From: an uncultured Myxococcales bacterium
GTDB taxonomy: Bacteria; Myxococcota_A; Polyangia; Fen-1088
Direction: 5' to 3'
Length of the DNA: 32,941 bases
Assembly (NCBI GenBank): GCA_937889515.1
Contig: CALAOV010000227.1
Location: 1 to 32,941 of the forward strand
The notes below the pieces were generated by a model that made no database searches, had not been told where the DNA came from, and was given only the letters and a program-made list of their open reading frames with translations. The position numbers were made by a program, and so were the translations under genes. This document shows, piece by piece, positions 1 to 8,032 of this stretch (position 1 is the first letter of the stretch; each line of letters starts with the position of its first letter).

Positions 1-29
1 GCCCGCCCCGCCTGGGGCATCATCGCGGC

Positions 30-554
30 ATGTTCGATTTCGACGTGCTCAAGATCAGCGAGGCGAGCGAGGCCGACGACCACCGGGACGGCGCCGCGCT
101 CGGGCTCGATACCGTGCGACTCGACGTGCGGGTCACCGACATCCCGCGCGGGCCGGCGCTCACGCTATCGCCCGAGGCGGCGGTGACCACCGCGATCGAA
201 GCGATGCGTCGCCGCGCCCGCGGCGCCGCGGTGGTGGTTCAGAACCACCGGCCGGTCGGCGTGGTGACCGATCGGGACATCCTGGCCCAGGCCGGCGCCG
301 AGATCGACGACCTGCGCACCATCCCGATCGCGGACGTCATGTTGCCCTGCACCGAACCGCTGCACGAAGACGACACGGTGGGTACGGCGCTGCGGAGCAT
401 GTGCGCCCAGCGCCAGTGGCACCTGCCGATCGTCTGCAGCCGCGGCCTGTTTCTGGGGGCGCTCGACATCGCCGACATCTCGCTGTGGTTGCGCGATCGC
501 TTGACGTTGATCTCGGTCGACGCCGTATTCGCGGAGGCGCAGGCAACCACCTGA
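30..554 (+). CDS. CBS-domain-pair protein
   Basis: ORF with two CBS-like repeats (GAAVVVQNHRPVGVVTDRDILAQ; QWHLPIVCSRGLFLGALDIADI). Confidence 0.85.
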   Translation: MFDFDVLKISEASEADDHRDGAALGLDTVRLDVRVTDIPRGPALTLSPEAAVTTAIEAMRRRARGAAVVVQNHRPVGVVTDRDILAQAGAEIDDLRTIPIADVMLPCTEPLHEDDTVGTALRSMCAQRQWHLPIVCSRGLFLGALDIADISLWLRDRLTLISVDAVFAEAQATT

Positions 555-662
555 TCGCAGAAGAGCTCAGACAGTGGAGAACCCGGGGGCGGCGCGCGCA
601 GGGTGCAGGCGAAATGGGGCGAGAACGGCGGCGCGTCGCTCCCGGGGGTTGTTGAGGCGGAA

Positions 663-1283
663 CTAACCGCGCTCTTGCCAGGCGCGCTGTTCGGGGACGT
701 CGCCCAGGTTCTCGGCGCAAACGGCCAGCCGCCGGTAGATGGTGGCGCGTTCGGCGGGGCTGAGCGCGCCCTCGCAGTTGTGCAGAATGCTGCGCGACAG
801 CTCGAGACAGTCGCGCCACTCGCCGCGCGCTTCGTGAATCTCGGCGTAGCTGTTCCAGACCCGAAACTGATCGCGCAGCCGCACCCAGCCGGGTGGGAGC
901 TGAAGCTCGACGGGCGTCGCACGCCGCAAGACCGCCCGGAGCCGCAGCACCAGCTCCTGCATGCTGAAAGGTTTGACGATGTAGTCGTCGGCGCCCAGCG
1001 CGAGACCGCCGATGCGGGCGGCCTCGCCTGCGCGGGCCGTCAAGAAGACCACCGGGATGCGTTTGGTGCGCGGGTCGGCCCGCAGGCGGCGGCAGATCTC
1101 GGCGCCGTCGATATCCGGCAGCATCTGATCGAGCAGAACCAGATCGGGGCAACAGCGATCCGTCTCCGCCAGTGCCGCCTCGCCCGTGAGCGCGCCAACG
1201 GGATCGAAGCCAGCCAGCTTCAGCCCCGCCCGCACCGACTCGTTGATGTCGGCGTCATCGTCCACCACCAGCACCCGGAACAT
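663..1283 (-). CDS. Response regulator: N-terminal REC domain, non-DNA-binding-looking helical C-terminus
   Basis: MFRVLVVDDDADINESV...LVLLDQMLPDIDG...VVFLTARA...GADDYIVKPFS is a complete receiver domain. The C-terminus (EIHEARGEWRDCLELSRSILHNCEGALSPAERATIYRRLA) looks TPR-like, with no obvious HTH. Confidence 0.85.
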   Translation of the reverse strand: MFRVLVVDDDADINESVRAGLKLAGFDPVGALTGEAALAETDRCCPDLVLLDQMLPDIDGAEICRRLRADPRTKRIPVVFLTARAGEAARIGGLALGADDYIVKPFSMQELVLRLRAVLRRATPVELQLPPGWVRLRDQFRVWNSYAEIHEARGEWRDCLELSRSILHNCEGALSPAERATIYRRLAVCAENLGDVPEQRAWQERG

Positions 1284-1320
1284 CGGCGCCGAAGCTTAGC
1301 GGCTCCGCGCAGCCCGGATC

Positions 1321-1338
1321 GTGACGGTTCTGTGACGG
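1321..1338 (-). promoter_or_regulatory. Pho-box-like direct repeat, 11-bp period (minus strand GTCAC-AGAACC-GTCAC)
   Basis: Plus strand GTGACGGttctGTGACGG; the two 7-mers are exactly 11 bp apart, 38 nt upstream of the response regulator start at 1283. Confidence 0.5.
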
Positions 1339-1346
1339 CTGCGGAT

Positions 1347-1820
1347 TTACGATGCCGTGCGCCGCTTTGGCGCCGGGGTGCAACAAGCGGTCACGGTCGG
1401 GTCGGCCAACGCCTCGGTGAGCGTTTCGAGCGACGCCACGATCGACGCGCGCCGGTCGGCGGGAATCCGATCGTACAGCTCGGCGAACGTATCGCGCTCG
1501 TCGCAGGCCAGACTCGAAATCGCCGCCCGGCCCTTGCGCGTGAGCTCGATGACGACGGCGCGCGCATCGGCCTCGTCCCGGACCTTCGAGAGATACCCGT
1601 CGCGCTCGAGCCGCACCAGATTCCGACTGGCCGTCGATTGGTCGATGTGCAGCTCCGCGGCCAAGGATGAGAGCGAGACCTTGGACGCACCTGCGACCCT
1701 CCGCATCGTTTCAAACTGCTGAAACGTCAGATCGCCACAGCAGACCTCATCGCGCTCGATGCGAGAGACCACCCGCGCGAGCTGGACCAGCAGAGAACCG
1801 AACGTCGCTCTTTTTCCCAT
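1347..1820 (-). CDS. MarR-family transcriptional regulator, putative arsenical sensor
   Basis: MGKRATFGSLL...SLSSLAAELHIDQSTASRNLVRLERDGYLSKVRDEADARAVVIELTRKG is a MarR winged helix. Vicinal Cys pairs EVCCGDLT and TACCTPAP. Start taken as the ATG at 1820, inside the longer ORF. Confidence 0.85.
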   Translation of the reverse strand: MGKRATFGSLLVQLARVVSRIERDEVCCGDLTFQQFETMRRVAGASKVSLSSLAAELHIDQSTASRNLVRLERDGYLSKVRDEADARAVVIELTRKGRAAISSLACDERDTFAELYDRIPADRRASIVASLETLTEALADPTVTACCTPAPKRRTAS

Positions 1821-1832
1821 TTCGATACTTGT

Positions 1833-1847
1833 ATGTATACCGCATTT
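1833..1847. promoter_or_regulatory. Putative MarR operator, site 1 (ATGTATACCGCATTT)
   Basis: AT-rich motif in the divergent MarR/aquaporin intergenic region; 13 of 14 bases match the motif at 3052-3065. Confidence 0.55.
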
Positions 1848-1853
1848 ATTCGT

Positions 1854-2633
1854 ATGGTGTCCACGCCCATGACGGTGACCTTGCGACCAACCATCGCCCG
1901 ACGCGCGCTGGCCGAGGGGCTCGGCACCGGCTTTCTGGTGGCCACCGTGATCGGCTCCGGGATCATGGGCGAGCGCCTCGCGGGCGGGAACGTCGCGATC
2001 GCGCTGCTCGCGAACACCCTCGCCACGGGGGCGGGGCTCACCGCGCTGATCCTCACCTTCGGCCCGATCTCGGGTGGACACTTCAACCCGGTGGTGACGC
2101 TCGCCGACGCAACGCAGGGCGGAATCCCCTGGCGCGACGTCCTGCCGTACCTCTTCGCCCAGGTGGGCGGCGCCTTCGCGGGAGCCGCGGCGGCCCACCT
2201 CATGTTTGGGGAGGCGGTCTTCTCCCTCTCGCAGCATGCGCGCGCCGGGCTGCCCCAGATCTGGAGCGAGTTCATCGCCACCTTCGGCCTGCTGTCGGTG
2301 ATTTGGGGCTGTAGCCGCGCGCGACCGCAGACCACGCCGTTCGCCGTCGCCGCCTACATCATGGCCGCCTACTGGTTCACGTCCTCGACCTCGTTCGCGA
2401 ATCCGGCGGTGACGCTGGCGCGCGCCGTGAGCGACACCTTCGCGGGGATCCGACCGATCGACGCGCCTGGGTTCATCGCCGCCCAGGTGTGCGGAGCCGC
2501 CGCGGCAACCTGCATTTTTCGCTGGCTCGTTCCCTCTCTTCCACAGGGTGCGGCTCGGGTCGTCGTTCAAACAGAGCTCTCGGAGAAACCAGATGAAGAC
2601 AGTGCTGTTCGCCTGCATCCACAACGCCGGTAG
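1854..2633 (+). CDS. MIP/aquaporin family channel (AqpS-like, in arsenic cluster)
   Basis: Two half-helix motifs GGHFNPVVTLADA and SFANPAVTLARA with hydrophobic TM segments. Start could also be ATG 1869. Confidence 0.88.
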   Translation: MVSTPMTVTLRPTIARRALAEGLGTGFLVATVIGSGIMGERLAGGNVAIALLANTLATGAGLTALILTFGPISGGHFNPVVTLADATQGGIPWRDVLPYLFAQVGGAFAGAAAAHLMFGEAVFSLSQHARAGLPQIWSEFIATFGLLSVIWGCSRARPQTTPFAVAAYIMAAYWFTSSTSFANPAVTLARAVSDTFAGIRPIDAPGFIAAQVCGAAAATCIFRWLVPSLPQGAARVVVQTELSEKPDEDSAVRLHPQRR

Positions 2634-3003
2634 GTCCCAGATGGCCGCCGCTTGGTTCAACCGGCTGACGGACCGACGCCTCGCGCGGGCGATCTCCGCG
2701 GGCACGGCGCCCGGCTCTCGCGTGCATCCGGAGGTTCAGAGCGCCATGGAAGAGGTCGGAATCGACCTGTCGAGCGCGACCCCCACTCTTCTCACCAAAG
2801 ACCTGGCCGAGTCGGCGGCCCTGCTGGTCACGATGGGCTGCGGCGAGGCCTGCCCGGTGGTTCCGGGACTGCGGCGAATGGATTGGCCGCTCGACGATCC
2901 CAAGGGGAAACCGATCTCCGAGGTGCGCCGCATTCGCGAAGAGATCCGGGGTCGGGTCGAAGCGCTGATCGCGGACGAAGGGTGGAACAACCCGTCGGAT
3001 TGA
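2593..3003 (+). CDS. arsC: Arsenate reductase, thioredoxin-coupled LMW-PTPase fold (copy 1)
   Basis: CX5R P-loop ACIHNAGRSQMAAAWF, distal cysteine pair MGCGEACPVVPG and DWPLDDPKGK. Overlaps the aquaporin 3' end by 41 bp. Confidence 0.88.
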   Translation: MKTVLFACIHNAGRSQMAAAWFNRLTDRRLARAISAGTAPGSRVHPEVQSAMEEVGIDLSSATPTLLTKDLAESAALLVTMGCGEACPVVPGLRRMDWPLDDPKGKPISEVRRIREEIRGRVEALIADEGWNNPSD

Positions 3004-3051
3004 TCCGATCAGTCCGATCGTCCGGCGCCTGGTGGGCCGAGCTCGAATTAA

Positions 3052-3080
3052 ATGTATACTGCATTCTATGTGCTATACAT
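3052..3080. promoter_or_regulatory. Putative MarR operator, site 2 (ATGTATACTGCATT...TATACAT)
   Basis: Same motif as 1833-1847. Also contains a 7-bp inverted repeat ATGTATA/TATACAT with 15-bp spacer, and overlaps a TATACT -10-like hexamer just upstream of the lipoprotein start. Confidence 0.55.
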
Positions 3081-3083
3081 ATT

Positions 3084-3545
3084 ATGAGTTCGATGGCTCA
3101 CAGTTCCGCTCCACCCAGGGAGAACAGGTCGCCGCGTCCAGGGCGCCCAAACTGGCGCTCGGGAACGTGGGCTCTGGTCGTGCCGCTTTTATTTCCATCC
3201 GGATGCCGGCTGACCTCGGGCCCGGATCTCGTCGGGCAAGAGCGTCGCAATATCCAGACCTGGACGGTGCCGCCCGGCGCAGCCGTCGTCGACGCCTCCG
3301 AGGTCGATGGGCGCAGACTGACCGGCCGCACCGGGATCGAGATATCAACCAACCTGGGCTGGGATCAATATCTGCGCTGGGTCGACGCCTCGAGCAAACC
3401 CGGGTACGCCGGGAGAGCCTCCGGCAGCACGACGGCGACTTTCGTCCGAATACTTCCCGGCGATGAGCTTCGAGTCGATCTGCAGGTCATCGCTCCGGGT
3501 CCACCGCTGAGTGTACGAATCACCTTCACGGCGACCCCCGATTGA
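3084..3545 (+). CDS. Small predicted lipoprotein/secreted protein of unknown function in ars cluster
   Basis: MSSMAHS... with hydrophobic segment WALVVPLLFPSGCRL resembling a lipobox. Start chosen after the operator; the longer upstream ORF overlaps arsC. Second ATG at 3093. Confidence 0.6.
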   Translation: MSSMAHSSAPPRENRSPRPGRPNWRSGTWALVVPLLFPSGCRLTSGPDLVGQERRNIQTWTVPPGAAVVDASEVDGRRLTGRTGIEISTNLGWDQYLRWVDASSKPGYAGRASGSTTATFVRILPGDELRVDLQVIAPGPPLSVRITFTATPD

Positions 3546-3558
3546 GAAAGGACACATC

Positions 3559-3993
3559 ATGAACAATGTCCACATTCATCTGCACGTAGCCGACCTCGAC
3601 GCGAGTCGCGCGTTCTACGAGCGCTTCCTCGGGACGACGCCGGTCAAGGTCAAGCCGGGGTACGCCAAGTTCCTGCCCGATTTCGCCCCCATCAACCTGG
3701 CACTTTCGTCGGGCCCGAGCGGCCCCGGCCGGACCATCGATCACCTGGGCTTCCAGGTCGAATCTCGACAGACCGTCGACAACCTCCTGGCACGTGCCAA
3801 GGCGGCCGGTCTTCCAGTCCGCGAGGAGATGAACGTGGACTGCTGCTACTCGAACCAGGACAAGTTCTGGGTCCGGGATCCCGACGGGGTCGAATGGGAG
3901 GTCTATCACCTGAACCACGATCTCGAAGACGAAACCTCGGCCGCCGCCAGCACGTGCTGCACGCCGCTCGCCAAGATTGGGCGGCGGCCTTAG
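3559..3993 (+). CDS. arsI: ArsI/CadI-type VOC-fold metalloenzyme (organoarsenical C-As lyase)
   Basis: Glyoxalase-like MNNVHIHLHVADLDASRAFYERFLG...DHLGFQVES with diagnostic NVDCCYSNQDKFWVRDPDGVEWEVYHL and C-terminal TCCTP. Confidence 0.87.
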   Translation: MNNVHIHLHVADLDASRAFYERFLGTTPVKVKPGYAKFLPDFAPINLALSSGPSGPGRTIDHLGFQVESRQTVDNLLARAKAAGLPVREEMNVDCCYSNQDKFWVRDPDGVEWEVYHLNHDLEDETSAAASTCCTPLAKIGRRP

Positions 3994-4033
3994 CGCTATC
4001 GAGCAGGCATTCGCGGTCATAGGGGGAGCAGCC

Positions 4034-4486
4034 ATGCACAAGAAGCGAGTCCTCTTCATCTGCATTCACAATTCGGCGCGGAGCCAGATGGCCGCCGCCT
4101 GGCTGAGGTCACTGGCGGCCGATCGCTTCGAGGTCGAGAGCGCCGGTCTCGAGCCCGGTCGGCTCAATCCGCTGGCCGTCGAGGCTATGCGTCGAGCCGG
4201 TGTCGACATCGGCGGCGCCGGAACGCAGTCGGCCTTCGAGCTGTTCAAGTCGGGCCGGCGGTTTCACTACGTGATCAGCGTCTGCGACGAAGCCTCCGCC
4301 GAGCGCTGTCCGATCTTCCCGGGTGTCACCAAGCGTCTGAACTGGAGCTTTGGCGATCCGTCGAGCTTCGTTGGCACGGACGAGCAGCGCCTCGAACAGA
4401 CGATGCGCGTCCGCGACGAGATCCGAGACAAGGTTCGGCAGTTGATAGACGATGAGCAGATGTCGCCGACCTTCGGTAGGCGCTGA
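4034..4486 (+). CDS. arsC: Arsenate reductase ArsC-type (copy 2)
   Basis: P-loop FICIHNSARSQMAAAWL, VISVCDEASAERCPIFPGVTKRLNWSFGDPSSF. Clearly divergent from copy 1. Confidence 0.87.
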   Translation: MHKKRVLFICIHNSARSQMAAAWLRSLAADRFEVESAGLEPGRLNPLAVEAMRRAGVDIGGAGTQSAFELFKSGRRFHYVISVCDEASAERCPIFPGVTKRLNWSFGDPSSFVGTDEQRLEQTMRVRDEIRDKVRQLIDDEQMSPTFGRR

Positions 4487-4604
4487 GATCCCGCTCCAGA
4501 TCTGAGGCGTCCCGCGTCGCAACTCCGGACGCCGCGGAGCGGCGCGCACCCAGCGCGAGCCCTGCCGTCGTCGGCCCGACGTTGACCGTCCGGACTCGCA
4601 AGCA

Positions 4605-4631
4605 GTAACCAAATCGTCACAAGAGTGTCGA
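4605..4631 (+). promoter_or_regulatory. Pho-box-like repeats (GTAAC-N6-GTCAC-N6-GTCGA), 11-bp period
   Basis: GTAAC 4605, GTCAC 4616, GTCGA 4627, each 11 bp apart, upstream of the PstS-like gene. The first two units plus flank (GTAAC-N4-TCGTCAC) are identical in pattern to 14696-14711. Confidence 0.55.
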
Positions 4632-4747
4632 TGTCGCCACGCCGTCGCAACACTTCGCCGGGAGGTCCGGGTTGCTGTTGACCGTGTTACCTGCGCTGGG
4701 ATACGGGTTCCAACGCGAGCAATGACATTTCAATTTTGGAGGCATCC

Positions 4748-5968
4748 ATGACCCGTCTTACACGCTTTGCTGCCTGCGGCGCCGCGGCCGCGGCATGCCT
4801 GCTGGCGGCCCGAATGGCCGACGCGCAGGTGATGTGCAACGACACGACAACGCTACCGAATCCCATCATCCTGACGGGTTCCAGCGCCTTCGAAGCCACG
4901 GTGAAGCAGTTCGCCGTCAAGCTCTCAGCAGAGACCACGCCCACCACCATCATCTACCAGGTCCCGGGCTCCTGCTCCGGTGTGGCCAACTTCTCCGCCG
5001 CCCTGACCGGAACGGCGCACTACTACACGCTCGACACCACGGTGACCCCAAATGCGGTGGTCACGAACAGCTGCACGTTTGGCACGGGCCAGATGGCCGA
5101 CGTCGCCATCTCGGACGTCTTCTATTCGTCTTGCGCGAACGTCCCCCAGCCTATTCCAAGCACCATGGTGGACATTCCCGGGCCGGTCCAGGCCATGCTC
5201 TTCGTCGTACCGAAGTCGAACACGACTACGCAATACCTCACCGCCGCCGAGGCTGCGGATATCTACGGCTGCGGCGCGTCCGCGAACGTGGCCACGTTTA
5301 CTCAAGCCGGCGGCATCTTCTGCCGCGACCCGAACTCGGGCACGCAGATCACCGTCGCCGTCAACATCGGGGTTCAGCCCTCGGTGATGGTCGCGCCGAT
5401 CTGCGTTCCGTCGACGAACGGCACTGCTGGCGTAATCTCCGGGGTCACGACCTACGCCACGTCGGGATCCGCGATCGGCTTCATCGGTGCAGACGCCTAC
5501 GATCCACAGCGTGCGAACCTGAACTCGCTGGCCTTCCAGGGGTTCGGTCAGACCGAGGCCTACTACTCCGATTCGAGCGCCGCGACCGCGGATCGCCGAA
5601 ACGTCCGGGATGGTCACTACCTGATCTGGGGATACGAGCACATGATCGCGATTGCGGACTCGACCGGCACCCCCACCAACCCGAAGGCCACCAACTTCAT
5701 CGGCTGGATCAACGGCACCAAGACCGACCCCAGCTTCGACTACGTTCAGGTCGAGGGCGCTGCCGGAACGATTCCGGTCTGTGCGATGAAGGTCAAGCGG
5801 TCGTCCGACGGGGGTTTGCTCGACCACTACACGCCGACGGACACCTGCTCGTGTGCCTTCGAAGCCGCCATCACCAAGACGACCCCCGCGAACTGTGCGG
5901 CGTGCACGGGAACCGGAACCAGCACCTGCACCGGTGGCACGGCTTGCCACCACGGCTTCTGCGAGTGA
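4748..5968 (+). CDS. Secreted PstS-like phosphate-type periplasmic binding protein with Cys-rich C-terminal tail
   Basis: Signal peptide MTRLTRFAACGAAAAACLLAARMADAQ; ILTGSSAFEATVKQF, TIIYQVPGSCSGVANF, ADVAISDVF and SGSAIGFIGADAYD resemble PstS-type ligand loops. SD GGAGG precedes ATG 4748. Confidence 0.65.
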   Translation: MTRLTRFAACGAAAAACLLAARMADAQVMCNDTTTLPNPIILTGSSAFEATVKQFAVKLSAETTPTTIIYQVPGSCSGVANFSAALTGTAHYYTLDTTVTPNAVVTNSCTFGTGQMADVAISDVFYSSCANVPQPIPSTMVDIPGPVQAMLFVVPKSNTTTQYLTAAEAADIYGCGASANVATFTQAGGIFCRDPNSGTQITVAVNIGVQPSVMVAPICVPSTNGTAGVISGVTTYATSGSAIGFIGADAYDPQRANLNSLAFQGFGQTEAYYSDSSAATADRRNVRDGHYLIWGYEHMIAIADSTGTPTNPKATNFIGWINGTKTDPSFDYVQVEGAAGTIPVCAMKVKRSSDGGLLDHYTPTDTCSCAFEAAITKTTPANCAACTGTGTSTCTGGTACHHGFCE

Positions 5969-5981
5969 AAGGGATTTGAAA

Positions 5982-6371
5982 ATGCGTAAATACATGACGA
6001 AGTATCTCTTGTTGATGGCGCTCGGTGGGGCGGGCGTGATGGCCTGTTCCTCGTCGAGCACCCCTGCTGGGGGCGGCGGTTCTGGCGGCCACACCGGTGG
6101 TGCTGGCGGTACGGCGGCAGGCGGCGCTGGCGGCTCCTCAGCCGCTGGAGCAGGCGGTTCCTCGGCTGCGGGCGCAGGTGGCTCCTCGGCTGCGGGCGCA
6201 GGTGGCTCCTCGGCTGCGGGCGCTGGCGGCTCCTCAGCCGGCGGCACTGGCGGCGGCGCCACCGGGGGAACCACGGGCGGCGCGGCGGCCGTCAACGCCG
6301 CCATCATCAACGCACCTACCTCGGGCGGCATCACGCCGACGCGAGCCGCGCCACCGACCACCTGCCCCTAG
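5982..6371 (+). CDS. Gly/Ser/Ala-repeat lipoprotein
   Basis: MRKYMTKYLLLMALGGAGVMACSSSSTP signal peptide/lipobox, then GGSSAAGA repeats. Confidence 0.75.
   Translation: MRKYMTKYLLLMALGGAGVMACSSSSTPAGGGGSGGHTGGAGGTAAGGAGGSSAAGAGGSSAAGAGGSSAAGAGGSSAAGAGGSSAGGTGGGATGGTTGGAAAVNAAIINAPTSGGITPTRAAPPTTCP
6129..6224 (+). repeat. 24-bp tandem repeat, four full copies plus partial, encoding GGSSAAGA
   Basis: Direct reading: units start at 6129, 6153, 6177, 6201, with a partial at 6225. Confidence 0.9.
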
Positions 6372-6390
6372 GCCCACCAACGCGCCGATG

Positions 6391-6416
6391 CCCCTCTCCC
6401 GGTTGCGGGTGAGGGG
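6391..6416. terminator. GC-rich hairpin (terminator-like or REP-like element)
   Basis: CCCCTC-t-CCCG-gttg-CGGG-t-GAGGGG: 10 paired bases, one T/T mismatch, 4-nt loop, between the lipoprotein stop and the porin start. Confidence 0.6.
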
Positions 6417-6421
6417 CGGGG

Positions 6422-8032
6422 GTGAGGACCCTCTTCATGTTTCCATCTCCGCATCTGGCAACGGACCGACACAAGGGCACGAGGGGTCGCAGCAACGCAT
6501 TCTTTGGCAGGTGGGGATGGTGGGTAGTGGCGGTTTGGCTCGCATCTGCAACGGCGGCGGCGCAAGAGGGATCGCCGAGGGCGGGGAGTGCCGGCGCAGA
6601 TACGGGCAAACCTCCGGGTGTCATCGCATTGCCAGACGCCGCGACTCCCGAGGCAGCCTCCGTTGCTGCGGCAGCGGCAGCCGCAACGGCTGAACGCGAA
6701 GCCAAGGAGGCCCGTGAGCGCGCGGCGCTGCGCGCGGATCTGGACGCGCTCCGCTCGGAGCTCGCGGTGGAGCGGGCCGCACGCGCGTCCGCCGAGACGG
6801 CGCTGGCCGCGCATCTAGATATGCTGTCGACGGAGGTCAGGCAGGAGCCTCCGGAAGTGCTCACCGCGCGCCTCGGGTTGAGCCTCACTGGCTACGTGCA
6901 GGCCGATTGGGTGGTCAAGAACCAACTGTCTCAGGATCAGCTCAATACCTCGGGCGTCCCCCTCAATCAGGACCAGATCATGATTCGGCGCGCTCGCTTG
7001 CGCGCCTCGTTAGACCGTTGGTGGGTAGCGGGGCTTCTCGAATTCGACGGCAACACGGTGAACGGTGCGCAAGCGCGCCTCATCGGTGCCGAAGCCTCGT
7101 TGAAGTGGCCGCCGGAACGAGGCAACCCATTGCCGATTCTCATGGCGACGGTCGGCCTTTTCAAGATCCCATTCGGATTCGAGGTCGGACAGAGCGATCG
7201 CGAACGGCTCTTTTTGGATCGCTCCACGGCGGAACATGGATTGTTCCCAGGTGAATACGACGCCGGCGTGCGTCTCATGGGTGGCTGGCGGTTCACCCGC
7301 TACGCGCTGGCAGTCATGGACGGCGAACCGATCGGCGAGAGGACCTTTCCGCTTCGCGATCCGAACAGCTCCAAGGATGTGGTCGGTCGGGTCGGAATCG
7401 AAACGCCCATTACGCCCGCGGTATGGGTAGCCGGTGGCTTCTCGGGCCTGAGCGGAAAGGGATTCCACGCCGGTACGCAGGCGACGAAATCGACCGTGCA
7501 ATGGAACGACCTGAATGGCAACGGCGTGCTCGACCCCGGCGAGACCGTGGTCATTCCGGGAGCCTCGGCGGTTGCGTCGCAGAATTTCTCCCGCTTCGGC
7601 TACGGGGGCGACCTGCGCATCGGCGTGAATGAGCCATCGCTGGGAGCCACGGTGCTCTACAGCGAGATCTATTGGGCCAAGAACCTCGACCGGGGCATCC
7701 TTCCGGCCGATCCGGTCAGCTTCGGCCGCGACTACCGCGAGCTCGGCCTCTACGTCGGCATCACGCAGGACGTGGGGCCGCATGCGCAGGCGGGCATTCG
7801 CTACGATTTCTATAATCCGGATGCCGATTCGGTCAATACCGTCATGGGCGCGACCACACCCGCCGCCCTCGCCTATCAGACGCTGGCGTTCGCCGCGGCG
7901 TTGCGCGCGACGTCGGGCCGGTTGATTGCCGAATTCGACCTCAATCGCAATCACAACGGTCGCGACCTTCAGGGAAACCCGACCAATCTGGCCGCGGACG
8001 CATTCATCATTCGCGGCGAGGTGAGCTTCTGA
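6422..8032 (+). CDS. Phosphate-selective porin O/P-like outer membrane beta-barrel with N-terminal coiled coil
   Basis: Signal-like WWVVAVWLASATAAAQ, heptad-rich AEREAKEARERAALRADLDALRSELAVERAA, then OprO/P-like barrel (LSLTGYVQADWVVKNQ, MIRRARLRASL, GLFKIPFGFEVGQSDRERLFLDRS). GTG 6422 or ATG 6437 start. Confidence 0.7.
   Translation: MRTLFMFPSPHLATDRHKGTRGRSNAFFGRWGWWVVAVWLASATAAAQEGSPRAGSAGADTGKPPGVIALPDAATPEAASVAAAAAAATAEREAKEARERAALRADLDALRSELAVERAARASAETALAAHLDMLSTEVRQEPPEVLTARLGLSLTGYVQADWVVKNQLSQDQLNTSGVPLNQDQIMIRRARLRASLDRWWVAGLLEFDGNTVNGAQARLIGAEASLKWPPERGNPLPILMATVGLFKIPFGFEVGQSDRERLFLDRSTAEHGLFPGEYDAGVRLMGGWRFTRYALAVMDGEPIGERTFPLRDPNSSKDVVGRVGIETPITPAVWVAGGFSGLSGKGFHAGTQATKSTVQWNDLNGNGVLDPGETVVIPGASAVASQNFSRFGYGGDLRIGVNEPSLGATVLYSEIYWAKNLDRGILPADPVSFGRDYRELGLYVGITQDVGPHAQAGIRYDFYNPDADSVNTVMGATTPAALAYQTLAFAAALRATSGRLIAEFDLNRNHNGRDLQGNPTNLAADAFIIRGEVSF

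Noticed and set aside
6129-6262. Repeat region considered as CRISPR-like
   Set aside because: Units are contiguous, in frame and lack spacers; it is a coding tandem repeat, and no cas genes are present.
4925-6361. Long minus-strand ORF with APAAEEPP repeats
   Set aside because: Antisense to the PstS-like gene and the Gly-rich repeat lipoprotein; composition is a by-product of the high-GC repeat, with no recognisable domain.
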